From: Symbiodinium sp. CCMP2592
Taxonomy: Eukaryota; Sar; Dinophyceae; Suessiales; Symbiodiniaceae
Direction: 5' to 3'
DNA: 64,000 nt
Assembly (NCBI GenBank): GCA_905221615.1
Contig: CAJNDT010001857.1
Coordinates: 1-64,000 of the forward strand
The notes below the pieces were generated by a model. It did not search any database. It saw only the letters and a program-made list of their open reading frames with translations, and was not told the origin of the DNA. The position numbers and the translations under genes are program-made. Below are positions 35,603 through 48,206 of this stretch, piece after piece (position 1 is the first letter of the stretch; every line of letters begins with the position of its first letter).

Positions 35603-37366
35603 ATGTGGAGCAGAATCCGAGCCTTGCTTGGATTCTGCGTTTCTGCATGTCAAGCGGCAGACAGCTTCGGCGAGCAGTTGCAGCACGAGGATGTGAGTCT
35701 GCATCACGACACAGCTTGCAAGTCTCTACAAGGAGTAGATGCGGTCACCATGCTGATGCGTGCTCGTGTCTACTACCGCACGGGTTTGTTTGAGCTGGCA
35801 GATGCAGATCGGATCGCCTATGTTTTGGCGGACTTGGACAGTATCTCTCAAGTCTGTCCGGCCGTGGCGCTACAAGCGCTGCTCCTGAAGCTCGAAGACA
35901 ACATCGTCGTCCAACCTGGCGCGTTCGAGGCTTTAATGTCGCGGTATACCTCGATTCTGCACCAGGCTATTCGGGACCAGACGATCACGCCTCAGAACAT
36001 GAAAATTTGGCCCCTCGACTACGGAGTAGAGCGGGTCCTGAACATAAGCCGAGCCCTTGCCATTCCACGACGCTTGACGGTTGCTGTCGTTATGAACTAC
36101 TGCCAGGTGGTGGACCGATGGGGCACCAGCCAGCTTCTGACCTGGTTGGTCGAGCCTCCATTCGGTGAGCCGATCGAGGGCGTCGCAGAGTCGGGCTTGC
36201 TGAGAAATGCCGAGCTTTTCATCTACCAGGTGGACTGGCCCTGGTGTCAGCCTCTGGCAGAAGAGGTCTTGGAACAATTGCGCGGGTCCGTGAAGGAACT
36301 CCATGTGGTGACATACCGTGGTGGACCGCGGCGGGAGGAGCAGACGGCCTACTTCAAGTACATATTGGACCACTGGGACAACCTGCCTGATTTCACCATC
36401 TTCGTACATCCCGATGCTGATGAGCACCAGGGCCAGAGGTTTCTAGCCCTGACGCGCGCACTGAAGCTGATCAACACGCAGTCGCAGTTCGCAAGCGACA
36501 CACTCGGATATTATCCCCTTGCACAGCAGATGGTGGTTGACCCCAGGAGGACGTGGGGTCATCGAAACGCAGACACCTTTGCATCGACGTGGCGCAGGTT
36601 TTGGCGTCGGGTCTTCGGGTACGACTGGGAGGACCTGGGCTTCGAGGAGCCGCGGTGCATGTGGGAGAAGCACGTTGGAAAGTTTCTGCCCAAACACGCC
36701 GACGGGATCTCCCGGAGGCACAGTTTGCCGGATGCCAAGCTGGTTTGTGTTCGCCTTGGGAACGCCTGCCGTGGAGTCACCTGCGGCACCTCCGTGGATG
36801 CTTCCGAATTGGAGGGTCAGGAGAAGTTTGCCCAAGCATCCTGCACCGTTCGGGAAGGTCCGGGTGGACTCTCGGCCTCCCCTGAAGCCGGTGAGTTAAG
36901 CTACGTGAAGACATGCAGAGGCAAGCCTTCTGATTCTGACGGGCAGAAGGAAGCCGTAGCAAAGTCAACATATCAGGCAGCGAAAAGCAGCTTTTTGCTG
37001 GGTTTCGCTGCAGAGGACTCGGCGACGAGAGGCGAAGCAGAAGCACGGAGGCGATGTGATGAGCTGGGTGATCTCTGCACCGGCTTCACGTGTGAGAAGA
37101 GCATCCAAGTGACTCCAGAGATGACGAAGAAGGACTACCAAGAAGCTCAGAACGCCCAGTCATGCACAGTCAGAGCCGGCTCTTCGAGCTCCAAGCTTTT
37201 CGAGAGCCCCACGGGGGAGCTCACCTTCGTCAAGGTCGCTCCAAGCCCCAAGCTACAGGAGGCCGTCCTTCGTAAGACCACCAAGCCAGATGCGAATGTT
37301 CTCTTTCAGTTCTACACTGGCTCTCAGTCCGTGGTCCGGAAGGACAGCCGCAGCTTCGGCGTTTGA
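35603..37366 (+). CDS. DUF3431-like protein with two C-terminal cysteine repeats
   Basis: An unbroken 587-residue frame. The start is MWSRIRALLGFCVSACQAAD, which has the look of a signal peptide with cleavage near 19-20. Residues about 225-360 match the pattern of DUF3431: LHVVTYRGGPRREEQTAYF, YILDHWDNLPDFTIFVHPDA, then a conserved-looking RRTWGHRNADTFASTWRRFW. DUF3431 proteins are thought to be secretory-pathway, possibly sugar-transfer related, but this is not established. The C-terminal third has two related units of about 80 residues: CVRLGNACRGVTC to CTVREGPGGLSASPEAGELS, and CDELGDLCTGFTC to CTVRAGSSSSKLFESPTGEL. Each has four cysteines, a PAN/apple-like arrangement. The stop at 37364 may not be the natural end: a coding-like stretch (LRWWLREEIEAFAADGVW) continues in another frame at 37440-37570. 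The start could also be an internal exon. Confidence 0.7.
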   Translation: MWSRIRALLGFCVSACQAADSFGEQLQHEDVSLHHDTACKSLQGVDAVTMLMRARVYYRTGLFELADADRIAYVLADLDSISQVCPAVALQALLLKLEDNIVVQPGAFEALMSRYTSILHQAIRDQTITPQNMKIWPLDYGVERVLNISRALAIPRRLTVAVVMNYCQVVDRWGTSQLLTWLVEPPFGEPIEGVAESGLLRNAELFIYQVDWPWCQPLAEEVLEQLRGSVKELHVVTYRGGPRREEQTAYFKYILDHWDNLPDFTIFVHPDADEHQGQRFLALTRALKLINTQSQFASDTLGYYPLAQQMVVDPRRTWGHRNADTFASTWRRFWRRVFGYDWEDLGFEEPRCMWEKHVGKFLPKHADGISRRHSLPDAKLVCVRLGNACRGVTCGTSVDASELEGQEKFAQASCTVREGPGGLSASPEAGELSYVKTCRGKPSDSDGQKEAVAKSTYQAAKSSFLLGFAAEDSATRGEAEARRRCDELGDLCTGFTCEKSIQVTPEMTKKDYQEAQNAQSCTVRAGSSSSKLFESPTGELTFVKVAPSPKLQEAVLRKTTKPDANVLFQFYTGSQSVVRKDSRSFGV

Positions 37367-39484
37367 CAGCATCTGTGAAGCTGAGTGCTGGCAGCCTGAA
37401 GTCCCAAAGCCAAAGCCGCAGCCCTCCCCTCCGACAGGACCGACTGAGATGGTGGCTGCGCGAGGAGATCGAGGCCTTCGCCGCGGACGGCGTGTGGTGT
37501 TCGGACACGACCGGCTTGGTGGAGGCCTTGAGCCACTTCAACTCCGGTCTGGGGTTGCTGCGGAAGAATGAAGAGAACTGTTGCTGTGCTGAGAAGTGTT
37601 GCTGTTGTTGTCACGATTGCGACCTGCATTATGGCAGTCCTGGGTCCTAGCCGCAGTGACATGCAGGGCAGTCAATGCTTGCTGACACCGGGATGTCCTG
37701 TGTAAGCTTCCAGGCAGTCTGGCATCGGCTTTTTGGGGAGCCGCTCTCCCAGCACGCTCGGCAAGAGGATCCGGCATTGTGCCTTTGTCCTGCGTTCGCT
37801 GTGCCACGCCTGAAATTTTGCGCAGCCTGCTAGGGGTCCACATTCTGCCCATGCCAGGCCTCTATTTTTAAAGTGGGGCATTCCTACCTTCTTCTCCTAC
37901 GGCGACGAGGGAGTGGTATGAGATGGCGCAGGGTTTCCGCGTGTGGCAGCTGACAGCTGATGGTGCACCTCGGTTGCATTGGCCTGAGCATGACTACAGC
38001 AACAGGACGGCGAGGCGGAGATTTTTCAAGCATACCTTTTTCCCGAGTGCATCAGTGCTTCATGCAGCCATGGCAGCCAAGGGCAAAGCTTCAGCATTAC
38101 AGTCCTGGCTTTCCATGATCTTGGGCTCCTGACGTGAGAGCTTCCGTGCCTGGAGTCACAAGCGGCTGTTAGAGCAGTCAGCCTTACAGCCATGTGAAGA
38201 GCCCTGGCCGGCGTCGCATTGCTCCTGGACCCGAGTGGCATGTACTTCGTGCCCGGCGGACGTATAGGTAGTCAAGTCATCCTTGGCTTAAAAAAGTCGC
38301 GTGCAGCTGTGTCCAACTTGCCGGGAAAGCGACCACAGGCCCAGCTCAGTTCAGCGCACTCGTGTTGTGCGTCAAGCAATTTGGATCAGCTCCACAGAAG
38401 TTGCTCCGTAACGGAGACTCATCGCGAGGGGCTACTCGTAGTAGGCGCGCCCCTTGCATGTGACAAGTGGCTTTAATGTTCCAACTCCAACCCTTACCTC
38501 GCACCCATTCTCGTCCTGCTTCTAGGTGAATGGCGTTGCACAGCATTGTACAGCTGAGGGAGGCACAGGCCACGAAGGGTCTCTTTCTGAGTTGATGGTT
38601 TCGGGAGTTTCAGTCTGTGGGCGCCTGCATCATTGCAGCTATTGCTGTACCCAGCTCCAAGGGGCCCAAGGCCCGTATCCTGCGAACGGCATGGTATGAG
38701 TCGGATGCTTCTGCCAGTGGGCAGGCTTCCTCGTAGGTCAGCCTCCCTAGCTTCGCGTCTCTGTGGAGTGTCGAAGTTGTGAGACACAGAAACCTAATGC
38801 CGGAAGCATGGTGCCAGGCACACACCCTGTGCTTTCGTCCTCCACCGGGCCTTGAGACCTTCGGCCCAGGTGGGAGCGGGTGGGAGCTGAGGTCGAGGTT
38901 TCCAGAGAGGTTGAAGCTTTCCGCTGCGGAGGGATCTCTTTCTTCGCAGGACCTTTGATCTCTGCACCCCCTGGAATGAAGGCCAAGGCCTGGGGGGAGG
39001 TGCTGCCGCGCCCTCAAAGCTAAGTCATCATCACTGTTTCGACAGGAGCTCGACGCCTTCTCCGAGGCCCGTGATGTTTCTTGTTGCCTTGTTCAGGTAA
39101 GCACTCACGCTCAGCTTAGCACTGCCCTCCGACCAGACCTCCGAGTGCAGCACAACAGTGCCAGCCTCTCCGCCCGGCGAGCTGGGCCAGGTGCACGGGG
39201 CCCGGGTACAGGGATGGGGAGCTGGGCTCGCAGCCCAGCTTGAGAGGGGGGTAGTCAGCCTCATACTCGCAGTGCAGAATGCTTGACACAATGCAGGTGT
39301 TGCAGGCCTCAGCAGCTTTAGTGTTCAAGGCGCGTCCGGGACACTGTTTGCTGCACTTGCATGCCTTCGGGTTCTCTTTGCTCATGTGTGTATGGTTGGC
39401 CATCCGCGAGTCTGCTTAGTGCGAAGCAGGGCTACTGTCTTGTCTAGCGTCCGTTCCACTCGACGATGCCGACAACAGTTTGGT

Positions 39485-39655
39485 CCAAAGCCCTAAAGCA
39501 AAGAAGCAAACCCTGAACCCTAAAGAACCCTGAACCAAACCAACTCCGTGCTCTCATCAAGCTCAAATCCTAAACCCCGAAGAGTAAACCCCCACGTCCT
39601 AAACCCAAAGAAAGAACCCCAAACCTTAATCCCATACTCTGAACACGCTCCGAAA
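39485..39655. repeat. Degenerate telomere-like island
   Basis: Repeated CCCTAAAG, AACCCTGAACCC, CCTAAACCC and CCCAAACCTTAATCCC strings with irregular spacing. Confidence 0.6.
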
Positions 39656-39759
39656 TTTCAACAGATTCTTCTTCAACATTTGCTGTATTTCATTCCCTGC
39701 GCTGGATGACACCACGTTCGCATCATGCTGCGTTACATTGCGCCAGCAGCTGCTGTTGC

Positions 39760-39760
<1 letters not shown>

Positions 39761-39793
<33 letters not shown>
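39761..39793. repeat. GCT/CTG trinucleotide run
   Basis: Eleven CTG-type triplets in a row. Confidence 0.95.
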
Positions 39794-40914
39794 AGTGCTC
39801 TTCCTCCTCCCATTCCTCGTCCACCACGTGCTACGGCGTGCTGCCACAGGTAGTGGCGCTCCCACCCGAAGGCAAAACCAATTCGAGACTCTCACTGCCA
39901 CTGCTCCCGCTCTGTCAGCCTCCGCTTCGACTGCAGCTCGACGAGATGCTTCCAGAGGTGCAGCGGGATCCGCTGCTAAGGGAGGCTTCGGGCTCCAAAG
40001 GGAAAGGGGGCTCCTCTTTCTTCCAACTGGGGCAAAGGCTCATAAGCTGGCGTAGGCCAAGGAAAGCATGGGGTGTGAGTTCTACGTTCGACTTGGCATG
40101 GCCATCACCCGGCGATAGAAGCAATTTCCAGGGCACAAAGAGTTCTCTCGGACGCTGAAGACCGCGAAAGCTAACACAAGCTCCAAGCGAAACCTTAGCA
40201 GCACTTCGCAGGACACGGCTACTGAGTCCCCACCATGGCCCTCGCTTGGCTCTGCTGCACATGGTGGGGGCATCCCATTTGGAGCCAAAGTTTTGGAATC
40301 TGGGATGCCCTAGGCCCTAGAAGCCCTTGAGCTGCTTGCTGTCATTTGTTGAATATACAGGAGCGGTACATGTCTGCAGCCCGTGGGCTTTCTGACGCTT
40401 GCGGGTGTTTGTAAAAATCGGATCCACCGCCTCTTGACGCTTTGCAGGCCTTGGTCTTTGCAAGCCTTGTGATTTCGAACATCGCACCAAATGCAGGTGC
40501 GAAGCGGGTTGCAGGGACTCTGTGTGGAGACTCTACTTGCCCGTCTGCCAGGTCTGGATACAAATGTCAATTTTGCCATCTCTGTCCACCCGGTGAAAAC
40601 CGTCGCCGTAAAAAGCAGAAGCAGGCAGCGGATGCTGGGACTCTCCTGGCTCTTCGAGGGAGTTGGGATGGCCTTAGGTTTCGGAGGCATCAACGGTTTC
40701 TATGTACGACGCCATGAGGCGCTACTCTTCTCCAATCACCTGTTTGCCTCGTAGTCGAGGAAGGCCTTCTAATCTATCTGGACGATGTATGGAATCATTC
40801 TCTCTTCCCCTCATATGTGTCACCTTCTCTTTCTGAGCGCTTTAGATACATAAGTGCACAGGCGCACACGCGCGAAGACGTGCATGAACTGCATGAGCTA
40901 TCTATGATCTGTTT

Positions 40915-41100
40915 TTTCATGTTATACAGTTATACATACATATCCACATCTAGCTATCCACCAGTCTTAAGGTCCTTGTGTCTCCTTATCAAGCTGTCTA
41001 TGGTTGTTCCTATCAAGCTATCGATCAGTCTATCGATGTGTCTTTCCATCTTTCCATCTGTCTGTCTATGTGTTCATCCGTCTATCCATATCTTTCTAGC
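40915..41100. repeat. Irregular TATC/CTAT/CTGTC-rich low-complexity stretch
   Basis: Many ATCTATC, TATCAAGCTAT and CATCTTTCCATCTGTC strings, resembling a decayed tetranucleotide microsatellite. Confidence 0.6.
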
Positions 41101-44100
41101 ATGCATGCAAAACTGGCACACCAGTCCACATATGCAGACCGTACATCCTATTTTGCAAGTGTGCGCACATATTATCTTGCTTGCTTGTCCAGGTCAGCCG
41201 CGATCAGCTGAAGATGAAACCCCTCATCCTCTTCAAGCCATACCCCCCTTGGCAACATCCTGAATCGCGAAGGTCCCCAAAAAACCCAAAGTTTCCGAGA
41301 GATTCCAGGCTGCCGCGAAGCTTCGCCAGCGCATGGAGGCGAAGGGACTCGAGGCAAAGCTCTAGACGGAGGGTTCAGGGCCTCAAGGCCTGAATGCCTC
41401 AAGGTTTATAGGGCTGAGTGACTTTTGTGTTTTAGAATCCGGCAAGCTCGCAGTGTTCAGGCACCCAGCGTGACAGAATTGATGGCAGCCATGAAACTGG
41501 CTGAGCAAGCTGATCGCAACTGATGTGACTCTCTCGTGAAAAAGCCCCTTCTCAGTGGGTCTGCGGAATGTAGATTCGAAGCCAAGAGGAAGTCATTGCC
41601 GTCGAGTTATGTATAAGATCTTATCTCCAGAGGGTCGCGAGCGCACAAGGTTGCTTTTGGGAAGCAGGCACGAAGGCCAAATCTTTCCTCCTGTTCCATG
41701 CATACAGCCTTGTGCTTCTGTTGAGTTGGAACAGCCAGCATGCCTCAGCCTATCGGTCTGACACGAAGTGTGGCATGCCTTGAGCCTGTCTTTTCATGGT
41801 GGCTGGCTGGACGGACTCGCCCAAATTTGCATCACCGAAAGATGGTGTGCAGCGTAGTGAACAGACGTAAAGTCCTGCCCGAGAGCTTGGGAGTGTGGCT
41901 CTAGTTGCTGCAGGTGCACCGCACAGCTGCTGCGCTTAGGCTGGTGGAACAAACCCCGGCTGACAGCGTTGGCCGGTGGATCTGCGGTAGCTAGATTTGT
42001 AGGCGCCACGCCGTCTTCTGCGAGCAGACCGGGAGACCGTGCGTCATTCCGGGTGCCTCGTTGCAATCTGTCCTGTGAAGGCAGTGCAAAACCGGGCGTG
42101 CGGTGTAATCAATATAAAAATTCGTCCTCTGGCTTGATCCCCGAAAAGGGAAGGCTGTAGACCGAACAGGATGAGCCTGACAAGCTTTTCCCAGGAATGC
42201 TTAGCAGCCAGAGATTGCAAAGTTTTGACCCAAGGAGTACAGAGTGCTGCGGGGTTCGCAACAAATGTGTCAGAGGTTTGGCTTCCTTGCCGTGCACTAA
42301 GACTCTTAAAATGAGAAGGCAGTTCGTGTATGGCTCTTTGGTTGCCTGGAGGGCAATTGAAAGAGTCGGTTGCGAATCCTGGTGGCCGCACTGCTGATTG
42401 CAGTTGAAGGCCAGCCGGGTATGAGTACTCCTATCTTGGTGCGTGGTCCAGGGCCGACCGGCCCGCAGACAGAAGGATCATGGGAATCCAAGGTACTTTA
42501 CAATGACCTTGCGTCGAAATTCCACCAAGGGGTTGAGCGGGAGTCCCGAACATCAACATGCAGCTGAGCGGCCTTTGCGGGAGGGACAGGCGAATCGGAT
42601 GATTGTCTGTCATCGTCTGCCCTGGCGTGGCAGTGATGTAGCAGTGTAGCACTCAACCGGTCCTGCATTATCAGCTTCCAAGCTAGATTTTCGGAGCTTG
42701 CTGCCACGCAACCCGTCAGAAGGGCCTAAATCTGTGATTGTGCATGGTGTGAACTTTGAAGATCTCTCGCTCCCCGTGGAGCTGCCACAGAGCTTTACTT
42801 GCTGGCGACGTGTGGAAACTCTTTTTCATTGGTCGACTGTAGGGGCTTTTTGAGAATCTCGTGCTGCAACTTGCAACCACTGCCAGTGGACATTGCACTC
42901 CGGTGTAGAACGGTGGGGATGGGAACATGCTCGAGGGCACAGTTGTCCTCTTGGTTCATGTCACTGGGCGAAGCGCAGCAGTAGTGCCCAGTCAACAGAC
43001 AAGGCACATCTTCCAACATCTACAATCACAACAGCCTCTTCGCTCTAAATGTTGGAGGATATACTCTCAATCCGAGACATATTTGATTGAGCTCGTCTCT
43101 GAAGGCTTGGCCTGAAGCAGCCGGCAAGTATCGCTGCCAAGGTTTTGTGAGGCCGTTGTTGGCCTAAAGGTTCACCATCGACCAATGGACGGAGCCGAAG
43201 GAGCCCCGCAAACTTCCCGATTCGCTTAACCTGCTATGAGGTTTTAGGGTTTAAGCCCGATTCTCCCAATCCCCCCAGCCCAAAAGAGCGCCGCTGGTCG
43301 TGGCTTCGAACCTTGCAGAAATCTGGACCCTCTGCCTCGAAGCCTCTTTCTGCTTTGCTGCTTCTTGTGTCACGTCTGGTCTTGGTAGAGGATCGGCGAG
43401 AATTCGCGTGCCGATCTTCAAGCAAGAGGCAACTGCATAAGCCATGGAGACCTTGTGTCCACAAAAGCTGCTCGGACGTTTCTCAGGGGTTTTCAGGATG
43501 AGAGACACCGGCATACGAAGGCCACGAGTGAGCAGGCTTGCATCTCTGGAGCATGTGAAGCCCAAGTCTCAGCGCCGCATTCCTGTCCAGTCTTCCGTTG
43601 CCCTTCCCCCGGCTGTATCCCTGATTAAGCTTCAGGCTGCCACGTGTGAGCCAATCTGCAAGCCCAAATACCTCAGCATGTGCTGTGCACCGGAAGCCTA
43701 AAATGCACCCCATGGCCCGATTTTCGATGCTCGATGGAAAGCTATACCCGGCAGCTGTGGTTTGGGGGTCGACTCATTGAAGCTACAAGGTCTGCCTCAA
43801 GTCTTATAAGACCGGGTACGGGTGCCCACTGTTCAGGGACCAGGTTCAGCACATCAGGCACATAGTGACTTAGTTGTGAATACACAGACCACAAGGCTTT
43901 TGCAATAAATTAAGAGCAGAGCCCACTGGCGATGGCCGCTGCAACGTCACCATCAGATGCTGCCGGAGGCAGGGCACGTCTCTTGCTTCCGTGGTCACTG
44001 GTCACTCGGTGGCGGGCTCGACAAGGCCCAAGGCCTCATTTTGCAGACGTCCTCTCGCTCGCTGCAACCATGCAGTCCTGAGCCCCGACACGCTGAACAC

Positions 44101-44459
44101 GCGACCTGTCAGAGACGTGCAGGTGCCTTGTCGCACGTCTCCTCGGCGCCTGCCTTAGAAAGGTCAGATGGGCCAGCCCCGTCCCGTCATGGAGGGCCTT
44201 GTGTGGGATGACCCACGAAGAGATTCAAGCACCAGCTTTCGGCCTGCGGGTTTCAAGGTGTCAGATTTCGCAAAAATCCGAGGCGGAGCCGGATGTCTCG
44301 CTTCGGCTCACGCATGCGCTGAGACCCCGGAATTCACACAGTGAGATTGCTTCAAAAGCCTTCAGGCCCTGAAGCTTGTGATCAGCCTTATGGTCGAAGT
44401 GCCTGCCAAATCATGGTTGCAACATGACTAGCAGCAGCACTTCCAGTTGCAGTTGAAGG

Positions 44460-44462
<3 letters not shown>

Positions 44463-44500
<38 letters not shown>

Positions 44501-44507
44501 CAGCAGC

Positions 44508-44542
<35 letters not shown>

Positions 44543-44599
44543 TGGTAGTGGTAGTGGTAGTGGTAGTAGTGGTAGTGGTAGTGGTAGTGGTAGTAGTAT

Positions 44600-44641
<42 letters not shown>

Positions 44642-44866
44642 CAGTAGTAGCAGTAGCAGTAGCAGTAGCAGCAGCAGTAGCAGTAGCAGTAGTAGTAGTA
44701 TTAGTAGTAGTAGTAGTAGTAGCAGTAGTAGCAGTAGTAGCAGTAGCAGTAGCAGTAGTAGTAGTATTATTAGTAGTAGTAGTAGTAGGAGGAAGAGCAG
44801 CAGTAGCAGTAGCAGCAGCAGTAGCAGCAGCAGTAGCAGTAGCAGTAGCAGTAGCAGCATTAGTAT
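44463..44866. repeat. Long TAG/CAG trinucleotide repeat (about 400 bp)
   Basis: AGT repeats with AGC and GGT variants over about 400 bp. Both strands are open in several frames (poly-Thr, poly-Leu, poly-Val), which is a property of the repeat and not evidence of a gene. Confidence 0.97.
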
Positions 44867-45018
44867 GTGTAGTAGTCGTCGTGGTGGTTGTGCGTGCAGA
44901 CAGGTAGTGATACTTCCGGAGCAGCTTGACATGGACATGCAGACTAGCAGCACAAGCGAGCTTGCCATCCAGTTGGACCAAGCTTATAGTTATGGTGCGT
45001 GGATAAGAAGATGGGAAG

Positions 45019-45118
45019 ACATACATGCATACATGTATGCATGTATGTCTGCATATATGTATGTACATACTATGTACGTATGTATGTACATACATACATA
45101 TGTGTATGTATCTAACTA
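45019..45118. repeat. CATA/GTAT microsatellite
   Basis: Mixed ACAT and GTAT units with internal inverted symmetry (ATACATGTAT). It directly abuts the 5' truncated end of the LINE. Confidence 0.95.
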
Positions 45119-45121
45119 ATA

Positions 45122-47361
45122 GTACTCTTCGGATCTTGCCGAGAAGGGGTGCCTCACACAGCTCCCATTCTCCCCGGAGATGCTTGACACCATTTTCCCT
45201 TGCAGTGCATCCGCCCAACTGCTCAACTTGGCTGATGCCACCTGGATGGACGACCTTGCTCTGATGCTCCTTGGGCAATCTGCTGAGAAGATCACTGAAC
45301 AGGCTGCCACTGCGGCTGGGTCACTTCTTGATGCCTGTCTGTCTAGAGCCCTCTTGCCCAATCTTACCCGAGGTAAGACGGAGCTCATTCTCGTGCCCGC
45401 GGGTCCGGGGTCTAGGACGGTTAGGTCTCAACTCTTTAGAACTAAAGATCCGACCCTTGCCGTCCCGTCACGCCTTTGGCCAGAGGCGAGGATTCGCTAA
45501 GTCAATTCGTACAAACATCTAGGGGGGATCATCCACTTTACAGGGGATTTGGCAAAGGAAACTCGCACTAGGATTGGCATGGCTCACGACGCGTTTCAGA
45601 AGCGCAAGCGGCAGGTCTTCGCGTCACCTTCTGTGCCCTACGCTGCGAAGGCCACCCTCTATTGTTCCTTGATTTTGTCGGTGCTTCTACATGGTGCTGG
45701 CACTTGGCCTACGCCAAGCAACTCGGTGCTTTTGTCTTTGAGCTCTGCGCATGAGCGGATGGCCGGGCACATGTGCCGGCCTACCTGGGATTTTGAGGAG
45801 GCCATCCATGCAGGGCGTGACCAGACCCTGGCCCTCCTTGGTCTGCCATCTTTGCAGGTTCTGCTGCATCTTGCCCGACTCCGGCATTTAATGCTGTTCA
45901 TTAGGCTTGGCCTGAAGGAGCTATTGGCCTTGGCGCATTGGGAGGGACAGTGGCTTGCAGCCGCTAGGTCCTCCCTTGAATGGTTGTGGGCCCTCACCGA
46001 GTCGCAACACACTTCTCCGACATGGATGACGGTGTGGCCGTCCTGGCTGCAGATGATCCAGAGGACGCCTGGTCGGTGGAAGGCCCTTCTTAGACGGGCC
46101 CAACAGCAAGCGGTTGTACGGGAGCAATGGGTTGCCGCCAGACAAAAACACCACGCCCTCCTTGTCAAACAGCTCAACGCGCATGGAGCTGTTGTGCATG
46201 GGGCGGCCCAAGACCATCAAGATTCAGTCCACTGCTGCGCTCCATGCGGAATGGTGTTCGCCAACAAGCAGCGTTGGTCTGTCCATGCCTTTTGGCCGAG
46301 GCATTCTGCCAGGGTTTCAATGCCAAGCCTGTATGCGCACATACGCAAGCAACATACGCCTCTGTCGACATCTCCATCACTCCAGCTCATGCCGTAACCA
46401 GCTCCTTGCCATGGGTCACTCATGTGACGTACAGCCCGGGGTTGGTCACCGCAAAGAGGATGACAACAGTGCTGGGATGTGCCCAACCCTCCTAGGAGCG
46501 GGGCCCACTCTCCCCCCCCCTACTGCCGTGTTGGAGGACAGAGCCCTCCTGCCCATAGCAGAAGTCTGGGACTGCCTGCAATGTGTGGAGTTTGATTGTC
46601 CGGCCACTCTTCTTTCTTCGGCGGAATTGTGGGCACGACTACGACAGGCTTTCTCATGTGTTTGCGCTTCCACGGACCGACTTCGAGTCACCGCCATAGA
46701 ATGGCACAGCCAACTGCAGGGACGCCCCCCAGGAGACCCCCTGCTCCAGGGTGCTTCTTGGATTTCTCAAGCCGATCTTGTACAATGGCTAGTGCCTTCA
46801 CCGGTCACCCAACCGAGTGCCTTCCGAACTTTCCGAGATTCGGAGTCAGTGTTGAGTATCATTGATGTGGCACCCATTCGCTGTGCGGCGAGTGAGGTTG
46901 ACCCAGATACCCTGACTGTGGTCCATGTCAAGCCTGATCAAGGTCATAGTCATCAGGGCACTGACGAGTGCCGCACTTTGGACTACAGTCACACCGAATG
47001 TCTGGAAGGTTTTCGTTCGGGGCATCCTCCCTCCTTCTTTGACGGCCCCTTTGATGGAGTGGCCTTTGTCCTGGACTTATCGGGCCTCCCTTCGCTCTCC
47101 TACGACCTTGACACGGCCCTGAATATCAAGGCGGCTTCATCTGCACGGGAGCACGCGACCCTTGCAGCCGACCTTGTCCGATTCTTTCTCAGAGTTGTCC
47201 TCCTCCAGGTGCCCGCACTCCTGCTTGTGTCTGGCACGGCTGATGTCGCCGTACATGCCGTTGCGTCACTCCAGGGTGTCCGCACAAATGTACAGAAAGG
47301 GTCGACGATACTCTCCGTTGCCGGGACGCCGGCTTTTCTGTTTCACTTTTTCAATCTTTAA
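45122..47361 (+). pseudogene. 5'-truncated LINE (non-LTR retrotransposon) ORF2 remnant
   Basis: The first frame (to about 45500) begins within RT: WMDDLALMLLGQSAEKI holds the catalytic DD, and a thumb-like part follows. After a frameshift near 45500-45549, KHLGGIIHFTGDLAKETRTR (read across the change) leads to ATLYCSLILSVLLHGAGTWP, the usual LINE sequence after RT. There follow zinc-finger-like motifs (CAPCGMVFANKQRWSVHAFW; CQACMRTYASNIRLCRHLHH) and a second frame change near 46300-46390. The final frame runs to 47361 and ends FLFHFFNL. No endonuclease or RT fingers/palm N-terminal part is present: the element starts next to a microsatellite, as expected for incomplete target-primed reverse transcription. 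The frame changes show that it is dead. The clade cannot be told. Confidence 0.85.
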
Positions 47362-47439
47362 TTAATGCAAGCCAACGGGCTGCAGCCAACTTGGATTCTG
47401 TGCCCCAAAAGCGAGAAAAGCGAGAACTAATAGTACGAT

Positions 47440-47770
47440 AGCATTTTCTATTCTGTTGTGTTGTGTTGTGTTTTATTAGTGTGTTCTCTCATGTTATGCT
47501 GTATGGTTTCATTTCATATCATACTGGCTTATACGATGTTGTATGGCATTTTTCATAGTTTGTTCCCATTATATTGTGTTGTATCACATTACGGTACATC
47601 ATGCTACACTATATGATTATAATATACAATCTTATATCATATTATATCATAGTACATTATACTTCATTAGACTTTACTATATATCACATATTATTGTTTA
47701 CCATTATACCATATTGCTTTTTAATATAATATCATGTCATCTTTGTCTAGTTTATTTCAGTATGTTTCAT
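47440..47770. repeat. AT-rich low-complexity stretch 3' of the LINE
   Basis: Repeated TTGTGTTGTGTT, ATATCATA, TTATATCATA and TACATTATAC strings. It is much richer in A and T than the rest of the window. It may be the 3' tail of the LINE or an independent decayed microsatellite. Confidence 0.6.
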
Positions 47771-48206
47771 TAGATAGTATGTATGATGTATGTGCATCCA
47801 CGTGAGAGTAGTGCCTGCACCTATGTACTGCAGTTGGAAGCATACCGGCACCATCACCAGACAAAACAGTCATCATCTAAGTCCAGGTCTGATTTGCAGG
47901 AAGACGCTACTGCAAACTGTTGCAGTCGCTTGAACGAATTTGGTAACAGCGCCAAGCCCGACAAATAGAACCTTTCGGAAAGGTCGACTGTACCTCGAAA
48001 GAACCTGAAACCGTTTAGACCCCAGGTTTGGGGTCTATCCGAGCCTCATCAAAGATGCTGCGGGGTGCCTAGCCTTGCCTTCGACTGCCGAGGCCTGGGT
48101 GAAGATACTTACAGAGGCATGATCTGCATGTTAAGGTGTGTACGTACTTACCTGTCTGTAGACGGATCGAAAGATAGAGGATGAGACAGACACAGAGAGA
48201 CAGACA

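Larger units (their letters stand above)
37367..44462. other. Seven-kilobase gene-poor stretch
   Basis: Apart from the possible tail of the preceding gene (to about 37570), I see no supported coding region. It contains a degenerate telomere-like island (39485-39655), a CTG run (39761-39793), an irregular TATC/ATCTGTC stretch (about 40915-41100), and GGTTTTAGGGTTTAAGC near 43241. Open frames are short and lack protein-like composition. Confidence 0.6.

Noticed and set aside
44388-45278. Long minus-strand frames rich in Thr or Leu over the TAG repeat
   Set aside because: Trinucleotide repeats stay open in several frames on both strands; there is no non-repeat protein sequence.
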